A stretch of DNA of 64,000 nt from Rotaria socialis. Taxonomy: Eukaryota; Rotifera; Eurotatoria; Philodinida; Philodinidae. Location of the stretch: the NCBI GenBank assembly GCA_905331475.1, contig CAJNYU010001813.1:248001-312000 (forward strand), written 5' to 3'. A program made the translations under genes and the position numbers. The notes below the pieces were generated by a model. That model saw only the letters and a list, made by a program, of their open reading frames with translations. It had not been told where the DNA came from and searched no databases. Below are positions 1 through 12,700 of the stretch, piece after piece (within the stretch, counting starts at the first letter, position 1; every line of letters begins with the position of its first letter).

Positions 1-437
1 CAAAAACAACAATACTCTATGAAGGAATGTACCCATGAATAAATAATATTTTTATCGGCAAATGACATCGATATGAGTAAAATTCTGTTATAAAAAATTT
101 TCTCAATTAATCAGAACTTTGCGCTACCATCTCAGTCATGCTATCTGCATACTATTAAGTAAATTTTCAGACATATTTAATTGCAAGTCAAAATTCATAA
201 GCTGCTCAAATTCTTTTCTACCTCAATCGTTATTTTTCTTTGCCGTTATTTTTCAATCAAGATGACGAGAACGCGAAGAAAAAAGCATCGGCAACTTTTT
301 TTCTTGTTTTCTCCTATTATTTTCAATACACTGACGTTGTATAATTTAAATAAATTTCTTTTTCTTTCTCCACCCTGTTGTTTTTTGTTTATGCTATTTT
401 CGTTGTTAAATGGTGCTACACAGCATCATAAGTATTG
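1..437. other. Upstream region, no gene seen
   Basis: AT-rich sequence before the vasohibin start codon. An open stretch ends a few bases before that start, but its translation is low-complexity Phe/Leu/Ser and fits no gene. It probably holds promoter and 5' UTR sequence. I see no defined motif. Confidence 0.4.
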
Positions 438-2326
438 ATGGCGACGACAACATGTGGCTATGAACCGATACGTAGCGGTGATGTGATTTTATTCTATATT
501 AATCGCGATGGACTTCCATTATCAGATCGATGTACCGATCGTATGTGGACTTTTTGTATGGAACAATATCCTAAAAGTGAGTTCATTTTGTAGATAGTTC
601 TTTAGAAAAACTTTAATAAATTCAATTTTCACAAGTCGACATATTTAGCTATATAGTTTTTGTATCGACTGAAAAATATAATAACTTTAACCAATGTTTA
701 TTTCGTGTAAAGGAATCTTCTCGGAAGCATGTTATTCTTGTTAATGAATAAAAACTTTGAGTTCAGAAAATTGTTGTCGATTTTTCATATAAATATTACT
801 GACAAAGACTGAAATGTAATGTTTCTTGAAATAGTTTATGATCATACATCAATATTTTGCTTTAATTGTAACACTTGAAAATAAAACAGAACGAATTCTT
901 CACGTTTTCAGTTGAATACCTCATTAGAAGAATTCAATTTTGTACAATAAAGTTTCTTGAAAACAAGAAAACAGTTTTCACATAAGAGTGCTTTAAAACA
1001 ACACTATAATACCATTATTTTCTTTTGGCGTACAAAACAAAATGACAGTAACTTGTTGGTATTTTATCGAATAGATATCGTCATAGAATATTTTTACATG
1101 CTTCGAATGTGCATAGCATGAGAATACAACCATTCTTTGTTGGAACAATCATTCTACTACATTTTGATACTTTGCATGACAAATCTTCAAGATTTGCATA
1201 TTCAAGGAAATACTTTAATAATTCTAATGAGTACGAATCAAAGCAGAAAATCTGATAATCATGAATGAAATGAATGATCGATCAAAACAAAATTCTGCTT
1301 TCTTTTTTGTTTGAAAAACAAGAAATTTCTTTTATTTTTGTTTCGTTTAAAGATGCATTACAAATAAAATCAATACGTGATCGAGTTTCTGAGTATCCTT
1401 CAATAGTATATGGTGATCCACCTTATAATGTAGCGCCGAATCCTCGTTTAACTGTTCAAGAAAAATTACAACAGATACAAACTTATGTTCAACGTCTTGA
1501 ATATAATTATACTGGTATGCAGTTTTTTGATCTGAACGCTAATCGCCCAATATCTGGTTTAATGGATACAGCTCGACATATGTAAGATATTTCAATTTAA
1601 CGCTTAAAGTATGTTTTTAAAAGCTTAAAACTTTTTCTTTCTTCATTTTTAAGCATGACAGAATCATTACCAATAAAATGTTTTGAAGCATTTCTAATTG
1701 CTATTTATTTAACAACGGGTATTATAGGTCTTGAACGTTTTAATATATCATTTAAAACACGTTTCAATTCAATTGTTTATCGTCACATTGTTCTTGGTGT
1801 TAAATATGGTCAAATCTACGGTGGATTAGGTTTAAGTCGTCGTACGGATCTCGCATATAAACCATTGAATGGCAAATACGAACGTTTATCAACATTGATT
1901 GATGATTATGTACAAGCATATAAAAATTATGGTCACACAGTTCTACGTATTAGAATCGGTTTACCTATAATTCATGATTTAAAATCATATTTAACAATAA
2001 ACTGGAATGCTATTACAATACATCCAAATAAAACTGGTAGAATTGATTATGAACGTGAACTAGATAAAATTGTTCGTGTATGGAGACAAATGAATATTTA
2101 TGCATCCTATCGATCAAATGTCTCATTAGCATCAGTGGTACAACCAACAGGTAACATTGTTACAGCGGCATCATTGCCAAATCGTCTTCAATCGCTTTCA
2201 TTTCGATCAAATCGTGAAGCATCATTTAATTGTCGTCGATCAGCTATTAAGAAAACAGCAACAACAACCGATGATAGTCACGCAACTGAAAGAGATCAAT
2301 CTCTTCCTTGTGCGATTCGAGTTTAA
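438..2326 (+). CDS. VASH: Vasohibin (tubulin tyrosine carboxypeptidase)
   Basis: Three exons, 438..576, 1353..1581 and 1654..2326, join in phase to 346 residues; vertebrate vasohibins are about 355-365. Vasohibins are transglutaminase-like cysteine proteases that, with the small partner SVBP, remove the C-terminal Tyr of alpha-tubulin. The family core is plain: NYTGMQFFDL, SLPIKCFEAF, ERFNISFKT and YRHIVLGV followed by GLSRRTDL. The catalytic Cys-His-Ser triad is C132, H167 and S184, with the same 35- and 17-residue spacing as C169/H204/S221 of human VASH1. The start is the ATG that opens the first exon; upstream sequence shows no coding character. Intron 1 is 776 bp and intron 2 is 72 bp. 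The C-terminal tail after about residue 290 is Ser/Thr/Arg-rich and ends in IRV, as in human VASH1. No SVBP gene is visible here. Confidence 0.93.
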
Positions 2327-3302
2327 TTCTATATTTATTTATTTTTCATATAAAGAAAAGAAGTAACACTAAAAGAAAAACACATATTGATACAGAGATA
2401 TAAAGCCATGTTTAATATATAAATATGTAAGCATATTCTTCGTTTGAGAAACTAAGGGTTGCACAAATATACAAAACAGAGATTTAACTCAGAGAAAAAA
2501 CTTTGATATAGATAAGATCATCACGTTGCGAGTTTTTTTATAATTTGACTGAATTTTGTGCATTTCACTTAGTATGGATCTCGTCGTTGATACTCATTTT
2601 TTATTATACGTAGCATCATCATATGACGGTGCATTACCTAAAATTATAAAAGGACAATTTTTCTAATACAATATTCAGGTATGGCAAAACTCGGTCTGTC
2701 AAGGAAATTATATTTCTTATTTACGTTTGCCAGTAATTAACCTCTGTGCTTGCGTTTTTCTGTTTATTTCATTTTTCATAATTGCTTTTATATTGCTACC
2801 GGAGTCCCAATTGAGTTTGATTGACATACTTTTATGCGACTGGTAAACGATAATTATAAATTCTAATTGCAATGGACTAGACAGCACAAAGCAAGCTGAT
2901 GCGTTAAAGCTCATTCACACAAATACTCGAGATCAAAGGTTTGGTTAACTTTTATTTCTGGCAATAAACAGATGTCGAAAATAACTTTCTTTTTTTACCA
3001 TCGCAGTAAATTGTCATAATGAAAAACAAAAACAAGTTTTGTCCTAAAAATTACTAAACAGAAGAATGAACTCTATTTCGTTTCTACATTTTAATTCAGA
3101 TCCATGCATACAACATTTCAATAAGCCTATGCTTTTTCTGAGTGTATGTATTAGGTTTCATTTCATACAAATAAATTCAATTACTTATCAATAGCAAATA
3201 ATTATGATCAAAAGTTAATGTCGAAAACCTATAAAAGATATTTTTGTTTTAAATTACAATTTAGACATGCTTCAAGTTGTAATATTGAAATAAATTTTTT
3301 TC
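2327..3302. other. Convergent intergenic region
   Basis: Separates the 3' ends of the vasohibin gene (+) and the Shisa-like gene (-). It is AT-rich, with an AATAAA-like string near 3290 (read on the minus strand) that could serve the minus-strand gene. A 65-codon minus-strand open frame near 2.8 kb shows no splice context or recognisable motif. Confidence 0.4.
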
Positions 3303-4807
3303 TTAAATTTTTATTTTACCTTCTTTAACTAGATAAGGATTATAACCTTGCTGTTGAGGTTGATTTCCCATGTTTTGTTGTTGTGGATAAGGCATTTGTT
3401 GTTGAGGTTGATATGGCATTTGTTGTTGAGGTTGATATGGCATTGGTTGTTGAGGTGGATAATAATTGAAATTACCATCATAATTATGTGACTGAGTTGC
3501 ATAAGGATTTCCAGCTGGTGGGTGTTGATAACCCATTGGCGGTGGTTGATAATCCATTGGTGGTGGTGGATAACCCATCGGTGGTGGAGGTGGATTATAA
3601 AATGGTTGTCCTTGCTGTTCATCAGCAGGTATATCCATTGGAACCATAACAATCTCTTCTACGAAAATAAAAGAGAATTTACATTAGAATGAATAAATAG
3701 ATAAGAATAAATACTTTGTCTTTGTTGATGACGTCGTGCAAAAACAATGACAATAATCAAAATAATGACTATAATAATAATTATCCAAATAAAACTCGAA
3801 GAACCACTCAGAAAACTACAAAAACAAAATGGTCCATTCTCATGATAAAAATATTTTTACTTTAATTATTTATTGAAACAAACCTAGATCTTTCACCAAT
3901 ACAACAATATTGTCGTTCATATTCACCACAACACTGTTTTGCTTCTTGGGGAAATCCATTTAATGGACAGCGAAACCGTCCAAATCGTGTACCATTCAAG
4001 TCTTCATTATTTAGACATGTTTCTCCAGCTATATAAATAGAGAAATAATGATTGTTAATAGATGTACATCGGCTTCCGATATGATTTTTCGCTGCCGTAA
4101 AACGCAATAAACAAAGTTCAAATAGTGATTACGAGAAGACGTCGAAAATTGGATTTCCATAAGAAATGTCAGTTAAAAAACTTTCTCGACGTGATTCTAT
4201 TACGAAATTATGGGAGGTGAACAATTTGACAGTTTGCTTTGTGGGTTTTCTTCCTTGAAAGATCAGCAATGAATTTCATCTTCGAGAACTTTTTTTAGGA
4301 ATAAAATCATAAAACTTACTTCCATAACCGGGTTCATAATAATCAGGTCTTGAACGATACGATGATGACATGGATCTCATTACAGAATATGCAGCAATGC
4401 CACCTAATGCTCCAGCACCGAAACTCATAGCATTGCTTTTAAAGCTACTTCTATAATCATAAAATAAACGAAAATTGAAATTAATTAGTTTAAAACAAAA
4501 TTGGTAATCATATTACTTACGGTTTTTTCATACTATTGGAACCTCCATAACTACTTCCACGATTGTAGCTTGATGATCCACCAAATGTTCCTGCGCCTTT
4601 AGAACCTCCAAATGATCCACCACCCTTTCCACCGCCAAAAGAGCCACCACCTCGTCCTCCACTAAATCCTTTACCATCTGTACAGGATGAAAATAAACCT
4701 AAATGTAATTTAAAAGATAAACTTTTATTTCATACATTTATAATTATCATCTTACATGAAATAATGGCTAGAGTGTAAAGGCATCGGAGGAGATAATTAT
4801 CTCGCAT
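3303..4807 (-). CDS. Secreted/membrane Gly-rich protein with Shisa-like Cys module
   Basis: Six exons on the minus strand, 4807..4756, 4698..4521, 4450..4320, 4028..3884, 3815..3715 and 3658..3303, join in phase to 320 residues. Order of parts: a signal peptide (about 1-25, hydrophobic LYTLAIISCLF); Gly/Ser/Lys repeats (GGGSFGG) to about residue 70; a short Ala/Gly hydrophobic stretch, FGAGALGGIAAYSVM; a Cys module at 120-168 containing FRCP, CCGEYERQYCC; one helix at 177-195 (WIIIIIVIILIIVIVF) followed by ARRHQQR; and a cytosolic tail with PPPMGY and PYQPQQQM repeats. The CP...CCG....YCC spacing matches the Shisa / WBP1-VOPP1-like superfamily of type I adaptor proteins, which bind partners through Pro/Tyr tails. 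The Gly-rich then Ala/Gly-hydrophobic then YY layout also recalls prion-like and CX-module proteins. Biological role is unknown. The start gives a good signal peptide and no in-frame upstream ATG is close. Confidence 0.8.
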
Positions 4808-5044
4808 TTCGTTTAAAAATAATGAAAACAAAATCTGAAATATAAGTAGAAAACAAATGCGTTTCATACTTATTCATTAAGTTATTAATGAACCTGAGTT
4901 TCTGGATACAATTATTATCAAGAATAAACATAAGTGTAAACGAAAATGGAAAAAATATATTAAAAAAGAATTATGCGAAACAGTAGATAATAAAGTGATA
5001 CGAATTTCTTTATTCTAATGATAAAAGAAAAGAAAGATATATCT

Positions 5045-6208
5045 TTATACATCGCGTAAACCCTTTACAGCTTCGGAATAGGAAGGTGGAGCTAAACAGT
5101 AAACAAAATATTGATGAATGTATTCATTTATAAATAACTTACAATCCGAAGTGGCACAATTCGTCGCTTGATTCCGACTATGCGGCTGTTCAGTGCTAGT
5201 TTGTTCATTGATCCCTAAAAAAGTGTAATAAGAAACGTAAACAGCACATCAATTGAAGTTCACAATGTTCGAAAAATATTCATATAAGCAAAGTGATAAT
5301 ATTTTAGATAGCAACTTATGTATTAGTGAATATTAACGAAATGATACATACGACGGCTGTCTACTTCAACAGTAGCGGTAGGAGTGTAGCTATGTCCTAA
5401 ATATCAAATTGAAGTCTTCATGATTGAGAACAGCACTTTGAATTTGAAAAAAAACTTTATTTTTTCTTCTTTTCTTTATTACTCATTATAAATTCTATCA
5501 CTCCTAACATAATTGCGCATTTTAAATAGCTAACAATGATTCAAATATTTCGTATGTAATGAAACACAGATGAATTCAATATTATAAAATCATACTCTTG
5601 GCGACGTGTTTTTTATGTGACCGATCTCTCAATGATTTTCCCTTCACTGTGATAAATAGAATTAGAGCTCAAATATATGCATGTATACTAACCTTTTCTT
5701 GTTAAATAACGACGATAATAGACTATACAACAGGCAATCAGCAAAAGGAATAGACAGCAACCTGAAATAATTCCGATGATGGCGCCGATGGCTCTACGTC
5801 CACTAAAAAATTAAAAAAATAAAAAATGAACGGGAATTAAATTCTGTTGAAAGGAATGTGAGCTTTCTTTTGTGTAAAACTAGGGCAAAAGAAAGAAAAA
5901 AAAACTTGGATGGCTTAATCATGCAGCAAATCAAAATTTTAACTATTAAAATAATTAAACAGAAACTACTCATGAATCATTTCTATTTCTATTTTTAAGT
6001 TTACATTAAATTAATTTGTCAAACTTCTTGTTTTATTCCATCTAGTTTCTAAAATGTCATATTCTGTCAAAAACAGAAACTAGAGAAAAATTATTCAACC
6101 AAAAAGAAATGTAGACATACAGCATGATGATTGAAAGATGATAAATGTATGTTTGTTTGTAAGCAGTCTAACCCGTTCGAAGTGTCTGCTTCTTTATAAG
6201 TTATGAAT
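5045..6208 (-). CDS. Single-pass membrane protein with PPSY tail, 5' end unresolved
   Basis: Six in-phase minus-strand exons are supported: 6208..6173, 5802..5693, 5646..5596, 5396..5352, 5214..5143 and 5091..5045 (stop). They encode ITYKEADTSN, then a helix (AIGAIIGIISGCCLFLLLIA plus CCIVYY), a basic stop-transfer RRYLTRK, and a Ser/Thr-rich cytosolic tail ending SPPSYSEAVKGLRDV. PPSY is a PPxY ligand for WW domains, for example of NEDD4-type ubiquitin ligases. Possible upstream coding exons are 6624..6522 (LTVCFSANSS...FFHGLILIGRD, loosely like a Reeler-type ectodomain) and 7378..7304 (ESRLLGYQNAYSNR). Their phases do not connect directly to the supported exons, so at least one exon is missing from this model. 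The gene lies head to tail behind the Shisa-like gene (238 bp apart) and shares its single-pass, proline-tail plan. I do not recognise the family. Confidence 0.6.
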
Positions 6209-6624
6209 CTGCAAAATTTAGACAAAGACTGGTCAGATAATAGAAGTGAAAAGGTACAATGCAAATAAGATTATATGGGAGAAAAACTTGTTGTCTGTTG
6301 TTTCGCTGCGGAGCGGGGTGCATTTTGACTACTTGTAAAATTATCATTAAAGCGTTGGAACGAAAAAAAATGGAGAATGCCAAAAAAAGAAAATAAGAGA
6401 ATGCCAAAAAAAGAAAATAAGAGAAGACATCATCCACATCGTCTATCCACCACGAAAAAGAATGCAAAAAGCAACGCAGGAAGAAAAGAAAAGGAAAGTA
6501 AGAAACAGAAAAAAATGATACCTTTCTCAGAAGGAGCAATATTTTCTTCGTTGTCTCGACCAATCAATATCAACCCATGAAAGAAAGAGCTATTGGCTGA
6601 AAAACAAACTGTCAATGTGGGTCG

Positions 6625-9600
6625 CTGAAAAGCATTGAAGATAAATTTGTCTGAGACTTCATTCATTATATCTATAATTTATGTAGTAACTAGGAAAAAT
6701 GAATATCGAATTGAAGAAAAAAATAATAATCATATGACTATTTTTCCCAGTATCCAACTCCAAATAAGCGGGTAGGCTTTGACTATCTACTACTTAGATA
6801 GAAATTCTATTTAGACATGCAATCTAGTTTTTGCTTCATTCAATAAATCAAAGAGGAAAATAAGATCATCATGTTTCATCGCATTTATCAAGCCTTATAG
6901 GAATCGTGGTACATGCGCAGAATGAGCCCACCCACCCCACCCTGACAATGAAATCAATATCTATTGGCTTATGAGCACACCATCATTCATCGAGAGCTCT
7001 CTGTTAATAATGGTGTGCTCATAAGCCAATAGATATTGATTTCATTATTAGTTGTGCTTATTCTGCAAATCACATGTACCGATTCCTTTTCTATAATAAA
7101 AATTCCCGTCTAAATGTAACAATTAACTACTGACATCTACTCTGAGATTCACTGTGATCATAACATTTTTAGAAATATTAAAACTAAACCTATGAATGCT
7201 AAATATTATTAACAAAATAAAATAATGTATATTCAGCATCATTTTATCGGTTCATTTGTTGCAGACTACTAGTGGTTATTTATTTATTTATTTATTTACT
7301 TACTGAAAAAATGCCAATCGATTAGAGTAGGCATTCTGATAACCGAGTAACCGAGATTCCATGTCTAAATATTTGCCGCTATAATAGGGTTTGTTGTTTT
7401 GTTACTTAAAGCATAAACTCTACGCATGTTTTCTTTTTCGATAATCAATCAATAAAAATCTTCCTCATTTACCTGTCAGAAGAAATAGATGTGCGTAGTT
7501 TTGAAAATTTTTAATAATTTCATTGAAAAATAATGTTCAGGGATATAGATACATATACGTATAAGTTAACGATATGAAAATAATACTTTGCATGGCATGT
7601 TCAATGTTTTAAAGTTGAAAATTCATGTTTAGGAAACGCAACAAATAAGCGACATGAATTTTCTTTTACAGGCATTACAATTGCGTTTGTTTTTATTTGT
7701 TTATTTACTTGGCAATTAAAATTACTAAGGACGGCATGAACAACAAAAAACAGATGGGGCTATTTTTATAAAATAAAGCCGTGTCGCATATCTTAATCTA
7801 TATCATATAATACCAATTGAAAGTCAAGTATCATTGATCAATAAATAATCGTTTGAAGTTGATTTTATAGATTTATTAAACAGTGTTATAATTCAACATT
7901 CTCTATAAGAACTATGCTACGAAGTATTAATCACAAGTTGGGAGGCTTTTTTTCCTTTCTTTATCGTGTTTTTTTTTCCATATACTAAATTGACTTGGCA
8001 TTTTGTCGATGAGAAAAAGTTGATATATCTTGTCGTCTCGAGGATTTTTCTCGTGTAAATAGAGATGAAGAAAGAGAGGAGGCGGAAATACTTGACTGCG
8101 GCTGAAAAAGAGATGATAGGAGAATAGCCATAGAAAGAAGAAAAAATGTGGCCTGTTTCTAGCAATACAAATAAGAACGCCTGTCAGTTATAGTGCTACA
8201 ATAATCTTCGTTTTTTCTTCTTCTTGCTAGAGAGCAAATTTATTTTTCTTGAGCAAATACTTTCCCATCTCTCTCTCATTGTTATTCCACATAACACTAG
8301 CTTTCCGTTTGTACGATCATATCTATGTTACTTATCTGAATTTCAATGGCTCTCTACAAGGAAATCACGAAGGAGGTAAGTCGTCACGATAGGTCAAACG
8401 TGTAAAATAAATGAATGTTGTTTTGTCTCACGAGATGTTAAGTTGTCCATTTATTTAAAATATCTGCTGACAACTTTTTAACGGTAAGACTTTCTGTATG
8501 TACATCTAAGATTGATTGCACGGCAGATTTTTGCACGTCACTCTGACACAAGCAAAACCTTCATATCATTAATTATCTTATAATCCGATTGTCGACAAAA
8601 ACTGATACTTGACATGCACAAATGGAATCCGACGTAAGCTTGTTATAAATGATGAACAATTACGATAATTATCTTTATCATCAATAAATATCTGCATTAT
8701 TATTATTACTATTAGCTATGTATTAAAAAGAAACGATGTCTTATGCTAGTTTATATGCACATTTTTATTAGCAATCAATGTGATACTTATGTATTGACGC
8801 AATGTTTCCGAGTGAATTATATAATTGTTGACAATAGTGAAATAATTATTTTTTCAGAAAAGAATAGTTAATTCATTCAAGTACATAATCAGATGATAAT
8901 TGTGAACTAATTTTAAGGATTTAATTATTGAAACGAAGAAAACAATTAAATCATTAAAAACAAAATGATTAGTCTCAATATTGTAACATTATAGAGTAGC
9001 CATAGTTTTGTTTCTTTTATTTTTTTTCCCCGAATAGTTTAGTGGCAGCTTTTATTGTTCTCTGGATAGATGAATCATGTGCGAGTGTTGTGGGTATTTT
9101 TAATTTGTAGAAAAATAAAAGTCTAGGTGAATCGTAGATTTATAGCCATTCTGGATAAAATTTACCCTATAAAACATAATTAACCGACGCTGACGGCACC
9201 ATTCATCACTAATGCGATGAGAGAAATTTACACAAAGTGTCTATGATGTTTTATATATGTCAGTGCCACATATCTTTCGTCATCTTAACACGACCAACAT
9301 ACTGGTCAGTCTCTGGTTAACAATGTTGAGTAGAAGAAAGAGAACGAGAGAAAAAATGAAGAAGGTTTATTGTTAACTGAACAGGACAGACGAGAGAGAA
9401 AAGAGAAGAAGATGAAGAGAATTTTTGCTGCTTCTTTTTCTTTTTCTTCTTTTGGACCGTTGAACACAGACTGCAGAACATCGGACACACACACACACAT
9501 ATATTTGTGATCGGGTCGAACGTGTTCTATGTTGATTTTTATTGGCCTTCTTTCTCATTCAGTTAGAGTAGAATCGATTTCCTGGAAGAATACTAAACCT

Positions 9601-9774
9601 AATAATAGTCAATACTCGTGTATTTTTTTTTCTAGAATAGGATTCAATTTCATCTTTTTTATCATCATCAATTTCTTTTTTCTTCTACTTATATTTCAGA
9701 GGTATGTTTGCGAACGAACAAGTCAAAATAACGAACAACAGCAACAGCATCAACGAACACATATTGATAGTAGC
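6625..9774. other. Long non-coding stretch upstream of talin
   Basis: About 3.1 kb, AT-rich, without a convincing gene apart from the foldback element at 6.9 kb and the weak minus-strand exon candidate at 7378..7304. It includes a short TTTA repeat near 7280 and a CA repeat at 9487-9500. A splice acceptor at about 9699 (ATTTCAG) precedes the talin start, so talin 5' UTR or leader sequence probably begins near 9.7 kb. Open frames at 8.0 kb and 9.4 kb are low-complexity Lys/Phe/Ser and are rejected. Confidence 0.4.
6900..7086. repeat. Foldback (long inverted repeat) element
   Basis: A 37-nt arm at 6947-6983 is perfectly complementary to 7010-7046. The loop of 26 nt has its own palindrome GAGAGCTCTC at 6992-7001. 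Imperfect pairing continues outward: GGAATCGTGGTACATG at 6900 against CATGTACCGATTCC ending at 7086. The whole unit can fold into one long hairpin. A foldback MITE or a remnant of a TIR transposon is likely. I saw no clear target duplication. Confidence 0.8.
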
Positions 9775-12700
9775 ATGATGGTAGCAAGTAACGGATCTTC
9801 AGTAATAAACGGTAATGTTATTGGTGGACATATGATAACATTAAATATTCATGTTCCACATGATAATATTATTCAACCTATGCAATTCGATGTTCAAATG
9901 TTAGTTGGAGATGTATGCCGTAGTATTCAAGGACATTTACCAATTACAATCAATCACGATCGTAAGAAATAAAACAAAACACTTTCTATCTCTTCCTGAT
10001 AGAATATATTAATAGAAAAAAAGAAATCAATATTTGTTCATTTTCAGCATCAGAATTCGGACTTTTTGTAAATGATGTACAACATCCATCAAGAAGTTAT
10101 TGGCTCGACTCATCGAGACCATTGAATTACTATGCTTTAAAAACAGGCGTATGATTAATAGAAATTCATTTGTGTGCTTTTTTTGTTGAATTATTTGCCT
10201 TTGTTTCTTCTGTAGGATAATGTTGACTATAGAAATAAATATCGAACATTGAAAATTCGTTTATTAGATGGTACGATTAGAACGATTTTGGTCGATGATT
10301 CATTAATTGTAGCTCAATTAATGGTCTATATTTGTACGAAATTTGGTATTGCAAATTATGATGAATATTCTATTGTTTATGATCTTGATGCTGATGATGC
10401 TAGTAGTGTTAAAACAGCAACTCTTCGTCGAGTAAATACTTGAACTATTCTGAGATAGAAATAATTCTCATACAATTTTTCTTCTCTAGGAACGATCTCT
10501 TCAACGAACGGATAAAAAAATGGAAGAATTAAGAAAAAAATGTCATACAGATGATGATAGTTAGTTTTAATTTTAATTGAATAGAATTTTTATATTGAAA
10601 TAATTTAGCTGTCTGGCTTGACCACTCGAAAACACTTCGTCAACAAGATATTCATGAACAATCAACAGTTATTTTACGACGAAAATATTTCTGTTCTGAT
10701 ACAAATATTGATCAGCGAGATCCTGTTCAATTAAATTTACTTTATGTTCAAGTAAGAAGAATATTTAAAATAAATAAACAAACGAAATCATTTTAATTAT
10801 CTTCTATTTTCAGTGTCGAAATGGAATTATCGATGGAACACATCCAGTTACATATGATGAGGCTATTCAATTTGCTGGCTTGCAATGTCAAATACAATTT
10901 GGTGATTATCAAGAATCAAAACATAAACCAAGTATCCTTGAGTAAGAAGAAGAAGAAGAAAAAATATTATTTTCTATTTAAATCTAAAAGATTACGAAGA
11001 AGAAAATAACACTTAATCTTGCATATCTGTACATAATAGTTGTTGTAATAAATGTTCGTCGAATGAAACTTATTATCGATTGGATTTGTGGTAAAAAAAA
11101 TCTAATGCAAGAAAAAAAAAAACTACTTGTGGCTGAAATAAACCAAAACAACCTTTTTTTCTTTGCACGAATTCTTTGTTTCCATACATACATACTTCAT
11201 TGCTTGTGATCTCTTTCTCTGCAATGTGATAGGAAAGTTCAAATAAATTCATCATTTACTAACTTTTGATCACATTCACTCAGCGCAGTTTGTGTACCGA
11301 TTTTCTTTACACGAGCGATTGTATTTCAATATTTAATGTACAGACGAATGAAGAAAAAATTCCCATATTTCTAATTTTCTTTTCGTAATAGTAACAACTA
11401 GAATAAATTATAGAAGCTATCTCAGTAACCGTAACAATTATGTACTATAAGGAGTATTTCTCAAAAATCTCATTAACAGTTTTGAAAGGAACGTAATCGA
11501 GAAAATCGATTTTCTGGATGTCATTAAACATATCTTGCAAATGCATCAATTAAATGGAGACGTGGTAGCCTATTATTTCTATCATACTATCGTTGTCCTT
11601 CGGCAAGGATAGGTCGAGGACATTCTATTGTATTCAATAGTGTTGCCGGCATTAAATGGTCGCGTTGACAAGGCGCTTTTGACCAGTTCAAAAAAATTAG
11701 TTTTTTTTTCCTAAAAATATTTCATTCATATGGATAGACACGAACGGGAAAACTATTTCTCATAATTGTGAATCATTTCAACTATTCAAAGATTTTTCTT
11801 TCTAATTTAATCTAGTTGTTACTATTCAAATAAAAAAAAGCAAAACAATTCTCCAGTACTTAAATTTTTACCTTCACCCTTATTTCCTAGCTTGAACGTT
11901 GCAAACAAACAAAAAAAACGAAACTAAATTTTCGTGTTAAAATAGATTTTGATAAAAATTCGTGTTTATTTTTAGTGTTCGAGAATTTTTACCAAAAGAA
12001 TATACAAAAACAAAAGGTGTTGAAAAGAGAATATTTCAAGTAAATTTTGTTAAAAAATTTGTTTCGATTTTCCATTGATTTCTTTTTCTTTTTTTTTTAG
12101 CAACATAAAAAATATCAGGGTGCATCAGAACTTGATGCTAAATTAAAATATACGCAATTATGTCGATCATTACGAACATATGGTGTAACTTTTTTCCTCG
12201 TTAAAGTAACAAAAATGATTTGAAATGATAATTATATAACCAATTTTTGTTTTATTTTTATTAGGAAAAAATGTCGGGCAAAAATAAACTTGTTCCACGT
12301 CTGCTGGGTGTCACAAAAGAATCTATTGTTCGAGTTGATGAACGAACAAAAGATGTAAATATATACACATAAATATGAATAGAATTATTGCTATTCTTTT
12401 CTCTTTTTTAGTTTCTTGAAGTATGGCCTTTAACCCATGTGAAACGATGGACAGCATCGCCCAATACGTTTACGCTTGTAAATAAAAGTTTTATAGTATA
12501 AAACAATCCTTTTCAAGTATCTGTTTTAAGGATTTTGGAGACTATGCTACTGCTTACTATTCAGTACAGACACATGAAGGTCAACAGATATCTCAATTAA
12601 TTGCTGGATATATTGATATTATCTTGAAAAAGGTTTGTTTTTATAAACTTCGTTAAAAGACTATGAAGCATTTCTTTTTATACCCTTCTCTTCTTCGTTC

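Noticed and set aside
181..438. 85-codon open frame before vasohibin
   Set aside because: Its composition is low-complexity Phe/Leu/Lys, it lacks an ATG start, and it overlaps the first base of the vasohibin start codon in another frame.
3329..3652. 107-codon frame antisense-parallel to the Pro-rich exon
   Set aside because: A shadow in another frame of the repeated PYQPQQQM-coding exon; His/Ile repeats follow from the same DNA repeats.
6201..6666. Overlapping open frames on both strands
   Set aside because: A/G-rich repeats (AAAAAAGAAAATAAGAGAATG) leave frames open by chance. Only the 6624..6522 segment looked exon-like.
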